The notes below the pieces were generated by a model that worked only from the letters and a program-made list of their open reading frames with translations, was not told where the DNA came from and made no database searches. Shown one piece after another: positions 44,622 to 57,000 of a stretch of DNA of 64,000 nt. The stretch lies in NCBI GenBank assembly GCA_011316305.1, contig SAUG01000020.1, positions 1 to 64,000 on the forward strand. Reading direction: 5' to 3'. The DNA is from Rusavskia elegans (Eukaryota > Ascomycota > Lecanoromycetes > Teloschistales > Teloschistaceae). A program made the translations under genes and the position numbers. Every line of letters begins with the position of its first letter. Within the stretch, counting starts at the first letter, position 1.

Positions 44622-47075
44622 ATGAAGGGCTTCAGGCAAAGAGTTGTATGTGACAGACCACCCCTCAACCAGGCCCCGCGCCAATCCCGAGCAGTTGCTC
44701 CTCCGATGCAGCAAAGCTAACGGGCCTAGCATGAGCAGCTCTCAAAGGCAAGAGATTCAAAATCCTCATCCAAGAGCAAAAAAGACTCCACCACCGGCAC
44801 CGCTTCACCCTCCACCAGCTCCAGTCTGACTCCCTCGGGGAGTACACACAGCCCCAATGCGTCGAACCAGCCGACTCCAACCTCCTCTTCGACGACACTC
44901 GTCAATGATGCACGTAACAAGCCATTGCCTTCCGGAGAGAATGGCCCTCCGTCGTCAGGGCATGGCAATACACCTTTTTCGTCGTCCCAAGCGCCAGCCA
45001 GCACAATGCCACCGGGGCAACAGCCATTCGTGCCATCGCAACTGGGTGGAGCCCCGCCCGCCCAATCGGCCGGAGGAGGACCCGGGACACCCACAAGAGG
45101 ACCCCATCATGGACCTCCAAGTGTGGTCGTGAGCCCTAGCGCACCGGTCAGTACTTGAAATCTCGATGGTTCGCTCGCAGCAATACAAAATATCAACGGC
45201 TAATTCCACTGTAGCATGTACCCCCTCCTGGCGCTGCCGAAACCATGCCCGGCGACCTTGCACCACCTCGACCAGGGCCTAAATCTGCATTCGATCGACT
45301 GTCATCGACCCCAAAAGACGTCCCTGAAGGTATACGGACGCCCAAACGGCAGCTTTCGTCAAGATTTGACATATCGGACCAACGGCAGAGAGAGCTCGAG
45401 AAGCTGCCCGGTTTCCATGAGGTATCACCAAATCGTCGACAAGAGCTGTTCATGCAAAAGATCGATCAATGCAACATCATCTTTGATTTCAACGACAGCA
45501 GTGGAGACATGAAGTCTAAGGAGATCAAGCGACTGGCGCTTCACGAACTGTTAGATTATGTCGCAAATAATCGCCAGGTCATCACCGAGCCCATGTACCC
45601 CAAAGTCGTGGACATGTTCAGCAAGAATCTTTTCCGGCCAATACCACCACCCATGAATCCCCAAGGAGAAGCCTTCGACCCGGAAGAGGACGAGCCGGTA
45701 CTGGAAGTCGCCTGGCCTCATATTCAAGTTGTATACGAGTTCTTCTTACGGTTCATCGAGAGCCAGGATTTCAATACCAATATTGCGAAAGGCTTCATCG
45801 ACCATCAATTCGTCTTGCAACTTCTTGAGCTGTTCGATTCCGAAGATCCACGGGAGCGAGATTTCCTCAAGACCACACTTCATCGGATATACGGCAAATT
45901 CCTCAACCTGAGATCATATATCAGGCGGTCTATCAACAATGTCTTTTTTCAATTCGTCTATGAGACAGAACGATTCAATGGCATTGCGGAGTTACTAGAG
46001 ATCTTGGGTTCCATCATCAATGGTTTTGCGCTACCCCTAAAGGAAGAACATAAGCTGTTCCTCACCAGGGTTCTCATTCCTTTGCATAAAGTCAAGAGTC
46101 TAAGCATGTATCATCCGCAGCTTGCATATTGCATCGTTCAATTTCTGGAGAAAGACGCCGCCTTGACTGAAGAGGTCGGAGCTACAGTCGTTCCAGCATC
46201 ATGCCATTCTGCTGACATTGAACATAGGTCGTTCTTGGATTGCTGCGATACTGGCCCAAAGTCAACAGCACCAAAGAAGTCATGTTCCTCAATGAGGTAG
46301 AGGATATATTCGAGGTCATGGACCCGGCGGAATTCGCTAAAGTCCAAGAGCCGCTATTCAACCAGTTAGCGAAGTCCGTTGCCAGCCCGCACTTCCAGGT
46401 AAGCTCCCTTTGGAGACATACGCTTTACAGCCACTGATCAGGCAACTGTAGGTGGCTGAGCGGGCTCTTTACTTCTGGAACAACGAATACTTCTGCAATC
46501 TCATCAGCGACAATGTGGAAGTCATCCTCCCCATCATGTTTGCGCCACTGTATGAGAACTCCAAAGGCCACTGGAACCGGTAAGATGGATGAATACTCTG
46601 CAATGCTCTACGGCTGACAGTGGGTAGGACCATACATGGCATGGTGTATAACGCAATGAAGTTGTTTATGGAGATCAATCCTCAACTGTTCGATGAATGC
46701 TCGCATGACTATACAGAGATGCAGAACACTGCGGAACAAAGGAATCAAGCGCGAAAGAGCAAATGGGATCAGCTTGCGCAGCAAGCGAATCAGAGACGCA
46801 ATAATCAAGCTACGCCGACAATACCTACCACGAACACCAAAGGGCAGAAAGCTACCCTCCCCATGAGGATAGACGAGGTGGATCCCATAACACAAGACAG
46901 CCAGAAGCGACTTGACGCTCTGAGGTTGCAGGACGAAGGGGTCAATCCTCCCAGACCGGCGATGCCAGAACCTCTGCGGCCGCGCCACGAACGGAATCAC
47001 TCTGGCAGTGGAGCAGCAACGCCGCCGGTGACTTCGAGGCAGAACTCCAGCCCTGCGGTTCCGAGAGCCGGGTAA
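44622..47075 (+). CDS. RTS1: Protein phosphatase 2A B56 regulatory subunit (RTS1/Par1 family)
   Basis: Six exons: 44622-44645, 44739-45146, 45215-46174, 46228-46398, 46452-46579 and 46628-47075. They sum to 2139 nt and 712 residues. The 24-nt first exon encodes MKGFRQRV, joined to [15 protein letters not shown] as in other fungi. Residues 20-180 are Ser/Pro/Thr-rich and disordered. The B56 HEAT-like solenoid runs about 190-610 ([79 protein letters not shown]). A polar tail follows. It directs PP2A to substrates in septation, stress and spindle control. The third intron has a weak GTCGGA donor but is required to restore [10 protein letters not shown]. Confidence 0.93.
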
Positions 47076-48017
47076 CGCGCACGGCTGGTATTGCTTGGCA
47101 TTTAATTGATATTGGACAGCTTCCCCCAAGCTTGTCTCAAAATAATCACCTAGCTGTCATATTTTGACAGCGAGTTGGCAACTCGTCAGGTTTTGAGTCT
47201 CAGGGCATCAGGGTGTTAGTTCAGCAACCCTCCAAAGCCACGGTATGCATACACAGGAGACCCTAGAGGCGGGCGATTGTTTCATTTTCCTCATGTAGTA
47301 TCTGGTCCCAGCGATCACAATGAGCAGGGAACTTTTGGAGAGATGTGGTGTGGGCGGTAGCAAATATAGACACTTGTATCCATTCACCGTTGAATATGCA
47401 CTCAAGCCTAGACTTACGCGGTCCATGCTAATGGCTTCGTCTGCTCCAGAAAATGACTGAGTCGCAAACATAAGCAAACGATGGAGAAAGTAGGCATCAA
47501 GTTTTAAGTACCGTAGCAAGAACAGTAAAGTACTCAAGGTAGTAATTGTCAACGTCCCGAGTTGAGAAGTCCTCTTCGCTTCCCTCGTTCCGAATCTGTT
47601 TCAGCCAAGCCGCCAGCCGCGGATGAGCCCGCTTGAGCCGCCGTATGATCCCTGCTAGCGCTATCTGAATTTCGCAGACGGAGCTCCCACCTCTTCCAGT
47701 TCCAAAGATGCAGCATCAACACTTACCTTACCCGAACAGTGTCAAGGTCAACCAACATCCCCCCAGCACATCTCACCCAACTCCAATGTGCACCCACGGC
47801 GATGGACTTTACTGGCCTTACATCAATAATCCTTCACATACAATGAGGCCTTCGTTGGCCGGCAACCTCGTCATCAGCCTGTCTTGATTCAACATACCAC
47901 CGATGAACCACATTACACGGATGCCACCATGAGATATTGCTAGAGCTCCTCAAAGTTCTGCCAAACTCCACCTCTGCCTGCCCGCTGCTCAGGAAATCCT
48001 CATCAGCGGAAGTCACA
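47076..48017. other. Intergenic, between the RTS1-like gene and TRA1
   Basis: No gene recognised. It contains the 3' flank of the RTS1-like gene and the upstream region of TRA1. No TATA box or repeat was noticed. Confidence 0.5.
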
Positions 48018-51000
48018 ATGACCGACCGCAACATCGACGTATTCGCCGCCAGACTGGGCGATCCACAGCTGGGTACTCCGCCCTGCTGGTCGACAACCCG
48101 CACGAGGAAGCTGACCCAGATTAGATGTGAAGCAGAAGTTCAGTGTTGCTACCGATCTCCGCGACAACATTGATCTCTTGTGCAATGGATCTTCCTATGC
48201 GCCCTTCCTCAAGAAGCTTGTTCCCGTCTTCACAAAATTGCTGGAAGGTCAACCCGTCTTCATCAGCACCTCATGGGAACAAGTATGTTGATGCATCGGC
48301 CGGGTCGTCTCATGTTTCTTTGCTGACTCCGTGTCCCAGAGACTCCGCAGCTGCATTCTCGAGATTTTCCATCGGCTACCTATGAACCATGCTGACATCA
48401 AGCCATACGCCCCCGGCATCGTCGACCTCCTAATGGGTCTTGTGAGGGTCGAAAACGAGGATAACGCTGTACTCTGCATGAAGACCGTCATGGACATGGA
48501 ACGCTATCAGACCGAAGCAACCGAGTCCAAGGTCCAACCTTTCTTGGATCTCATTCAGGACATGTTCGAGAGTATGGAGGATGTGGTCAAGGAGACATTC
48601 GATGCTCCGGCCCATACGGCTGCTGCTGGAACCACGCCCAACACCCAAGCGTTCCAGTCTCCTCGACCTGGCTCCCCCTCGTCCTCCGTGGGTCCAGACT
48701 TGGGCATCGACGTGCAGACTGCTCGGCCCTTGTTGAGTGGGATGAAATCGTTCAAAGTCTTCGCCGAATGTCCGATTATTGTCGTCTCCCTGTTCCAAGC
48801 ACATCGCAATCGTGTGCCGAGCAACGTCAAGAAGTTCGTACCTTTGATCAAAGTTGTTCTCATGTTACAAGCTGGACCACAGGAGCGTGCACACGCAGAG
48901 GCTGCCAAGCGAAATGAAAATTTCACAGGCGTCAGCAAGGACATTAAGAATCGAGCAGCTTTTGGGGAATTCATCACTGCACAAGTCAAGACGATGAGCT
49001 TCCTGGCTTACCTTCTCCGTGTGTACCACGAGAAGCTCAGCGACTTCCTGCCGACCTTGCCAGACATCGTCGTCCGATTGTTACGCGACTGCCCAAGTGA
49101 GAAATCTGCTACAAGAAAGGAGCTCCTGGTGGCGATCCGTCATACAATCAACTTCAACTTCCGCAAGATCTTTCTCAACAAGATCGATGATCTACTCGAT
49201 GAGCGGACCCTCATTGGCGATGGGCTCACTGTCTATGAAACAATGCGACCTCTCGCATATAGCCTTTTGGCCGATCTCATCCACCATGTTCGTGATCATC
49301 TGTCCCGTGACCAGATTCGCCGGACCGTGGACGTTTTCTCCAAGAATTTGCATGACAGCTTTCCCGGCACCAGCTTTCAAACCATGAGCGCCAAACTTCT
49401 TCTCAATATGGCCGACAGTATTGCTAAGTTAGAGGACAAGAGGGAGGCGCGGCATTACCTCATTTTGATTTTGAGTGCTATAGCGGATAAGTTTGCCGCA
49501 ATGAACCGTCAATACCATAATGCTGTCAAGCTGTCCAAGCAGTACGAAGAACAAGGTCCCGATGTGGGTCCTGAGGACCACTTAGCTGACCAAAACAGCA
49601 CTCCGGATTGGGATGGGATAGATATCTTTTCGGCTACGCCAATCATAACTTCCAATCCGAGGGACCGCGGGGCTAACCCGGTGGTGGATAACAAGTTCTT
49701 GTTCAAAAACCTTCTTGGTGGCTTGAAGGGAATGTTCTATCAGCTGAAGGAATGCAATCCGGAAGGGCCGCCCATGGAAAGCGAGAACGCCCCTTCAAAC
49801 TGGAAAGAAATCTCTCACGGCTACAACGCCGAAGAAATTGACATCATCATGAAGCTGTTTCGAGAAGGAGCTTATGTCTTCCGCTACTACAGCACAGAGA
49901 AGCCTACAACAGAGACCTCGTTCTCGTCCCCTGTGGAAGTTCTTGCCAATCACTACATGGTGCAGGTCGGTAAGGAGGAGAAAGATCTCCTCGAAACCTT
50001 CGCGACAGTTTTTCATAGCATTGATCCTGCAGCCTTTCACGAAGTCTTCCATTCTGAGATACCCCAACTTTACGGTATGATGTTTGAACATATGACCCTT
50101 CTCCATATTCCTCAGTTTTTCTTGGCAAGTGAAGCCACGTCTCCTCACTTCGCAGGAATGCTGCTCCAATTCTTAATGAGTAAGATAGGTGAGGTTGGCA
50201 CTTCTGATATTAGGAAGTCATCTATCCTCTTGAGACTGTTCAAGCTATCCTTTATGGCGGTGACTCTCTTTGCCACTCAGAATGAAGCCGTTCTGCAGCC
50301 TCATATTGTTTCCATCGTCACAAAATCGATTCGGCTATCGACAACGGCCGAAGAACCGATGAACTATTTCTACCTGCTAAGATCGCTATTCCGAAGCATT
50401 GGGGGCGGGCGGTTTGAGGCGCTTTACAAGGAGATCTTGCCGTTACTCGAGATGATGCTCGAAGTGCTCAACAACCTCTTGCTGGCAGCGAGGAAGCCGC
50501 AAGAGCGAGATCTCTATGTAGAGCTCTGCCTAACAGTGCCAGCACGACTGAGTAACCTCTTACCGCATCTGAGCTACCTGATGCGCCCCCTCGTCGTTGC
50601 GCTGCGGGCTGGATCTGATCTAGTCGGCCAGGGTCTCAGAACACTCGAGCTTTGTGTGGACAATCTTACTGCCGAATACCTTGATCCAATCATGGCGCCA
50701 GTAATAGACGAACTGATGACGGCCTTGTGGGACCATCTCCGCCCCAACCCGTACAGCCACTACCACGCTCATACCACAATGCGTATATTGGGGAAGCTTG
50801 GAGGTCGAAACCGGAAATTTCTCAATGGCCCGCCACGGCTTACTTTCAAGCCTTATGCGGACGACCAACCCAGTATTGACATTAAATTCATTGGTTCTAG
50901 CAAAGAGCGAGCTTTTCCAGCCAGCCTCGGTATTGATGTCGCCATTGGCAAGCTTTCTGAGACTCCTCCAAAGTCCCCTCAACAGAAGAAAGCGGACCCT

Positions 51001-54000
51001 TTTTACAAACAGCAAGCATTTCGCCTGGTGTCTGCGCAATTGAAGATGTACATCGACTGCAGCAACCTCCCTGATGACTTTGCTCATCTTGTACGGTTGC
51101 AAGCAACTGACTTGCTTGAAGGCAAATCTGACACTGGCCCGGATGTACTTCTGCTCGCCGATAGAGAAAAGTCGATTCCTAAAAGGGACTGCCAAGAAGA
51201 TACTCTGAAGAAGCTCTTGATGGCCTGTGTATTTGCTTCAACACTGCCAGATCTCGCGGGTGTAGCTTCACCTTTGCTGAAAGATATCTGCCATCATTTC
51301 ACTATCCTGGAGCTGGGCAGATCATTGTTCCAAGCAAAACAGTCAACCAAGGCGTTTGATGTAAAAGCTGGCGAAGGTCCACTGCATCTCGACAGCCGCA
51401 TCCTTGCAGATGTCATTGCCGAGAGCCTCTCGTCTGACAATTCCGCAGTTCGCGAGGCGGCAGAAGGATGCGTTCGAACGACATTTGACGCAGCAGCTCG
51501 AATATTTGGTTCGGAAAGCAATGTTCACGATCTCCCATTCTTCACTTACCTAGCGAAAGTGTTCTGTCACAAGTGCTATGAAGAGGAATGGTTCATTAAG
51601 GCCGGAGGTGGTCTGGGTATTCACTTATTAGCGACCAAGCTTGATCTTGGGGACCAGTGGATGATCACTCGACAGGTGGATTTCATTCGAGCTCTAGTCT
51701 ATGTCATCAAAGACATGCCTCTGGACCTGCCGGCCAACACACGTGTTCAAGCATTGGAGACTATCGAAATTCTTTTGCGAAGGTGCAATAAAGACATTCC
51801 TAAGGAGGATCTCAACAACCACTCGAGCCGACTTTTCAACTTGTGCGGATTTCTCATCTTCGAGCTGGCTCATATGAACAGGCATGTACGCGAAGCTGCA
51901 CAGACGTCGTTTGCAATCATCGCCGATGTGATTGGGGTGCAAGTCCACGAGCTGCTCTCGCCTGTCAAAGAAAGACTTCTGCAACCTATTTATAATAAAC
52001 CGCTGCGAGCTCTGCCGTTTCCCACCCAAATCGGCTACATCGAAGCCATTGCCTTTTGCATTCCCTTGGAGAAGGACTTTATTGAATTCAACGAGCCGCT
52101 CAGTAGGCTCCTGATGGAGTCCCTAGCACTTGCGGACGCAGCGGACGATGTCCTTGCAACGAAGCCCAGTGAATACCGAACAGCGCAGTCTATTGTGGAT
52201 TTAAGGGTCTCTTGTATCAGACTCTTGTCGCTGGCTGTAGGGCTCAATGAGTTCAGTGGACAACAGCATATCCAAAGTAAAAGCCGTATCATCGCTGTGT
52301 TCTTCCAGTCTCTCTATTCTCATTCTGCGGAAGTCATCGAGGCTGCTAATACAGGCTTGGGAGCTGTGCTGAAGATCACGAACAAGCTTCCCAAGGAGCT
52401 ACTCCAGAACGGCCTTCGCCCAATCCTGATGAATCTGCAAGATCCAAAGAAGTTGAGTGTTCAAGGCCTAGATGGCCTGGCACGGCTTCTCGCGCTATTA
52501 ACCAATTACTTCAAGGTCGAGATAGGTGAGCGCCTCCTCGATCACATGAAAGCGATCGCAGACAAGTCTGTACTTCTGAAATCCTCTTTCGCGTTGATCG
52601 AGCAGAATCCGCAGATGAAGATCGTTCTTGCTACATTGAACATATTTCATCTTCTACCCGCAACTCCCAATGCAGCAGCTGGTGCTGAAACTTTCATGAG
52701 GGATCTGGTCGATAGAGTGCTTGAACTGGAGGAGGCGCTGCGGAGAACGCACGATAGCCCATTTCGAGTGCCTTTGCTCAAATATCTCAACCGATACGAT
52801 AAGGCCGCTTGTACTTTCTTTTCTCAGAGACTTTCCGACATGAAGTATGGCAGATTTTTTGCCCAGCTGTTGGTGTCTCCCGAGGCGAGCAACCTTCGCG
52901 CAAGAGCCGTCGAAAATATCGAAGAGCTCCTCAGTCGCCCTGTTAGTCTTGAAGATCAAGAAAAGGAGATCGCATCAATCAACGTAATTCATGCAGTTCA
53001 CTCGCTAACGGAACACAACAGCGACTGGCTCATCAAAGACGTCAAGCTTTTACAGTCCTTACTAGGTATAGGCAAAGAGCTTCACCAAAAGACGAAATCG
53101 AACAAATTACGTCTACCATTCCGCCTGGGAGCAAACGAGGCTGGGGAGCAACTGATCATTGTCTTCGTCAAGTACCTATGCCGAGTGCCGCAAGACCTTG
53201 ACTTCCTCTTCCAATTAATTGACTCGACAACCGCCGAGGATATCAAGATTCATCCTCAGTTCTTCACTTTCATCTACGAGCACATCGTTTCCAGTAAATC
53301 CCTGGACTACTGGAGGAGTATAGTCATGAGAAGTCTCGACCTCTACAACTTGCGCAGCGCATCCCAACAAGTCAAGACATTCGCGTTTAGGAACCTTGTC
53401 AACCCTATCTTAGCCATGGATGTCTTTCGCAGCTCGGGACCTGCAGCTACGGAACGTCCCTTCACCGACAGGAGTCTTATTGAAGCTATCAATAATAAGA
53501 TATGGAGGATGCAGCTGCTGGACATGAGCGAGGACACTGGGCAGCCAGGAGTGGATCACTCGAGGCTTGAGCTCCTTCAAACAACGGCGCTACTGCTAAA
53601 GTACCATCATAATCTGGTGCAAGAAGCCCGCAAGGACATTATCAAGTTTGGCTGGAGTTATATCCGGCTGGAGGATACTATCAACAAGCAGGCCGCCTAT
53701 ATCCTTATTGCCTTCTTTATCGCGCGATTCGAGACACCGGTGAAGATCGTGAACCAGATCTATGTTGCGCTCCTGAAAGCACATCAAAATGAAGGTAGGA
53801 ACTTGGTCATTCAAGCGTTGGACCTAATTGCGCCCGTTTTACATAAACGAATGACTGGACCTGGAGATTCCAGATTCCCAATGTGGGCTAAGTGGCCGAA
53901 GAAGATACTTTCAGAGGAGAGTTCGAACTTGCAACAGCTAATCAGCATTTTCCACTTCATGGTCCGTCATCCAGACCTTTTCTACGATTCTCGGGAACAC

Positions 54001-57000
54001 TTCGTTCCTATCATCATACCATCACTGTCGAAAATCGCCCAACTACCGCAGCCATCGAATGAGCACAAGAGGCTGGTGCTTTCTTTGATCAAGATGATCT
54101 GGCGATGGGAGATACAGCGTATCGACCCGGCAGAACGGCCCGCTTCTTTGCCATCCGAGTCTCCACAAGCAAAGAAACGAAGACTCGATGCTACCCCGGC
54201 TGGTGCCGCATCTCCAGCTCCAGCTCTAGGTTCTGCTCCCGCCGGAGAAAAGCCCGAATATCAGATTCCGGCTGCTCTGCGTATCATGCTAATCAAGTAT
54301 CTCGCCCAATTCATCAGCGTCATGCCTGAGCGATACGAGGTGCCATCCTTCAGTCTGAGATCCCTACAATCTACGAGCCAGCTCTCTCCACTGCCGCCTA
54401 GTGAGATGTGCCGTAAGGCTATGGGGCTGTTCCACGACTTACTATCTCCCCGGCTTTGGTCGGACTTGGAAATGGATCTTTTCCCCCGTGTAACCGAGCA
54501 GATGCTTGCATCGGACAAAACCGACAAGACCGACGACAAGACGGTAACCAGCATCATCAATACATTGCAGATCATCAGGATCATCATCAATGCCAAGCCT
54601 GATGACTGGGTTGTCAACCAATTGCCTTTGCTGAGGAGACTGCTTGAGAAGCCGATCCGCTTCGAGAATCCGGAAATCCAGGACTGTCTTCATGTTAGTG
54701 ACCAAAAGTCAGATGGTAATCGGAACATCAAGCCTCTGCTAAGCCGCATCATCGAGACACTGCCGAAAGAAACCAAAGAGGAGGACGACATGGAGATCGA
54801 GAATCAAGCGACAGATTTCGTAAGCTTTATATCTGCAGTCGCCGTAGAAGGGATCGAAAAGGTCCTTCAGTCTGTGCAACAAGGCAATATACCCGTGACA
54901 ACGCACAGCCTCATTCCATGTATTAACAGCTTCTGGACTTTAGCACATGTGCGACCAGCTATTGTCGACCAGAACATCCCGCATCTGTTACGGGCCTTGC
55001 AGCTGAAACTTGCCAAAGACCAGACGATGGCTCCTCAACCACCAGTGGCAGCTCAGGCCGGCAGTCAGTCGAACCCTCGAGCTGCAGCCGAGCTGGCCCC
55101 TGGGGCTTTGGATGCTCGAGAGATGGAAATCTCCACACAGCTCACACTAAAAACAATCGACATCATTTCGCTGCGCATGGCTAGCTTGCAAGAATCCAGA
55201 CGGCCTTTCCTGAGCGTTCTAGCTATCTTGGTAGAACGATCACAGAACATCAAGCTTTGCGAGAAGATATTAGATATGGTGGAGTATTGGGTCTTTGAAT
55301 CGGATGAACCATGGCCAACGTTGAAGGAGAAGACAGCTGTGCTACATAAGATGTTGCTCTTCGAAGGTCGACCGGATCCAGCGCTGTTGCAAAAGTTCCT
55401 TGACTTGGTGATTCGAATCTATGAGGACCCCAAGATCACACGGACAGAGCTCACAGTTCGACTGGAGCATGCGTTCCTCATTGGAACCCGAGCCCAAGAC
55501 GTGGAGATGCGGAATCGTTTCATGGCTATCTTTGACAAGAGCTTGTCCAAAAGTACCAGCGCTCGTTTGCTCTATGTTTTAAATTCCCAGAACTGGGAGA
55601 CTCTTGCGAACAGTTTCTGGCTCAGTCAAGCAACACAGCTGGTTGTCGGCGCTGCTGAGATGGGAACGCCAGCTCACTTAGATGCCGATGACTTCCTCAT
55701 GGTACCACCTGTCCAGGTTTTCGGGACGTCAAGTGGCGACCGAAGGAAAGACGACATCATACTTGAAGACTCGTTTGAAGATTTCATGCTCGGCCATCGA
55801 CGCTTTTGCTTGAGTCTCGGCGACGTTAAAGTTGGGGACATTATCGAGCCTCTCTGTCAGCTGCAGCACGCCGATTCTGAGCTGGCCTATGATTTGTGGG
55901 TCGCACTGTATCCGCTCTGCTGGTCCCTGCTTTCGAAGGATGACCGAAGCGATCTGGAAAAGGGACTGGTGACCTTACTGACGAGAGACTACCATCAACG
56001 ACAAGTGGATAGACGACCAAACGTTGTACAGGCCTTAGTCGAAGGCAATGTCCGCGCCAGACCAAGGTGCCGAATCCCGCCGCACGTTTTGAAATTCTTG
56101 AGTAAGACATACGATGTCTGGTACACCGCCGCAACCTCATTGGAGGAATCAGCTATCACACCGCAGATCGATACCCCGTCCGTTCGCGAGAGCAACCTCG
56201 ACGCCCTTGTCGAAGTGTATGCTGGGCTACAGGAGGATGACATGTTCTATGGAACATGGAGGCGCCGCTGCAAGTTCGTCGAGACCAACGCTGCCTTGTC
56301 TTACGAGCAGAACGGCATGTGGGACAAAGCTCAGCAGCTGTACGAGGCTGCCCAGATCAAAGCTCGCACAGGAGCAGTCCCATTTTCGCAAGGCGAATAC
56401 ATGCTCTGGGAGGATCACTGGGTCTTGTGCGCGCAGAAGCTGCAGCAATGGGATATACTCAGTGATTATGCCAAGCACGAGAATTTCAACGACCTCATCC
56501 TTGAGGCTTCATGGAGAAGCCTGGAGATGTGGGCTGGCCAGGAGCATCTGGATCAGCTTACTTCAATCATTAAGGCTGTGTCGGATGCGCCGACACCCAG
56601 AAGAAGCTTCTTCCAAGCATTCATGGCATTGTTGAGGTTCCATGATACCAAAGACAGTCCCGCAGACTTTATCAAAGTCTGTGATGAAGCAATCCAATTG
56701 TCGATACGCAAATGGCATCAACTTCCGCGTCGGATCACTAATGCTCACGTACCGATTCTCCAGAACTTTCAACAACTCGTTGAACTGCACGACGCCAACG
56801 TCATCTGTACCAGTTTGAACCAAACCACATCCGCCAACCTCGATCAGAAGTCTCAAGAGCTGAAACTTTTGCTGGGAACATGGCGGGATCGGTTGCCTAA
56901 TGTCTGGGATGATATCAACGCGTGGCAAGACCTCGTCAACTGGCGGCAACACATCTTTCAACTCATCAATCGGACCTACCTTGGTCTTCTTCCCCAGCAG

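Noticed and set aside
44171..44653. 160-codon plus-strand ORF before the RTS1-like gene
   Set aside because: It overlaps the true first exon (ATG 44622) in another frame and shows no recognisable domain; more likely 5' leader.
54690..54740. Possible intron (GTTAGT) inside TRA1
   Set aside because: No acceptor with a good branch site in phase, and the frame is continuous through the region.
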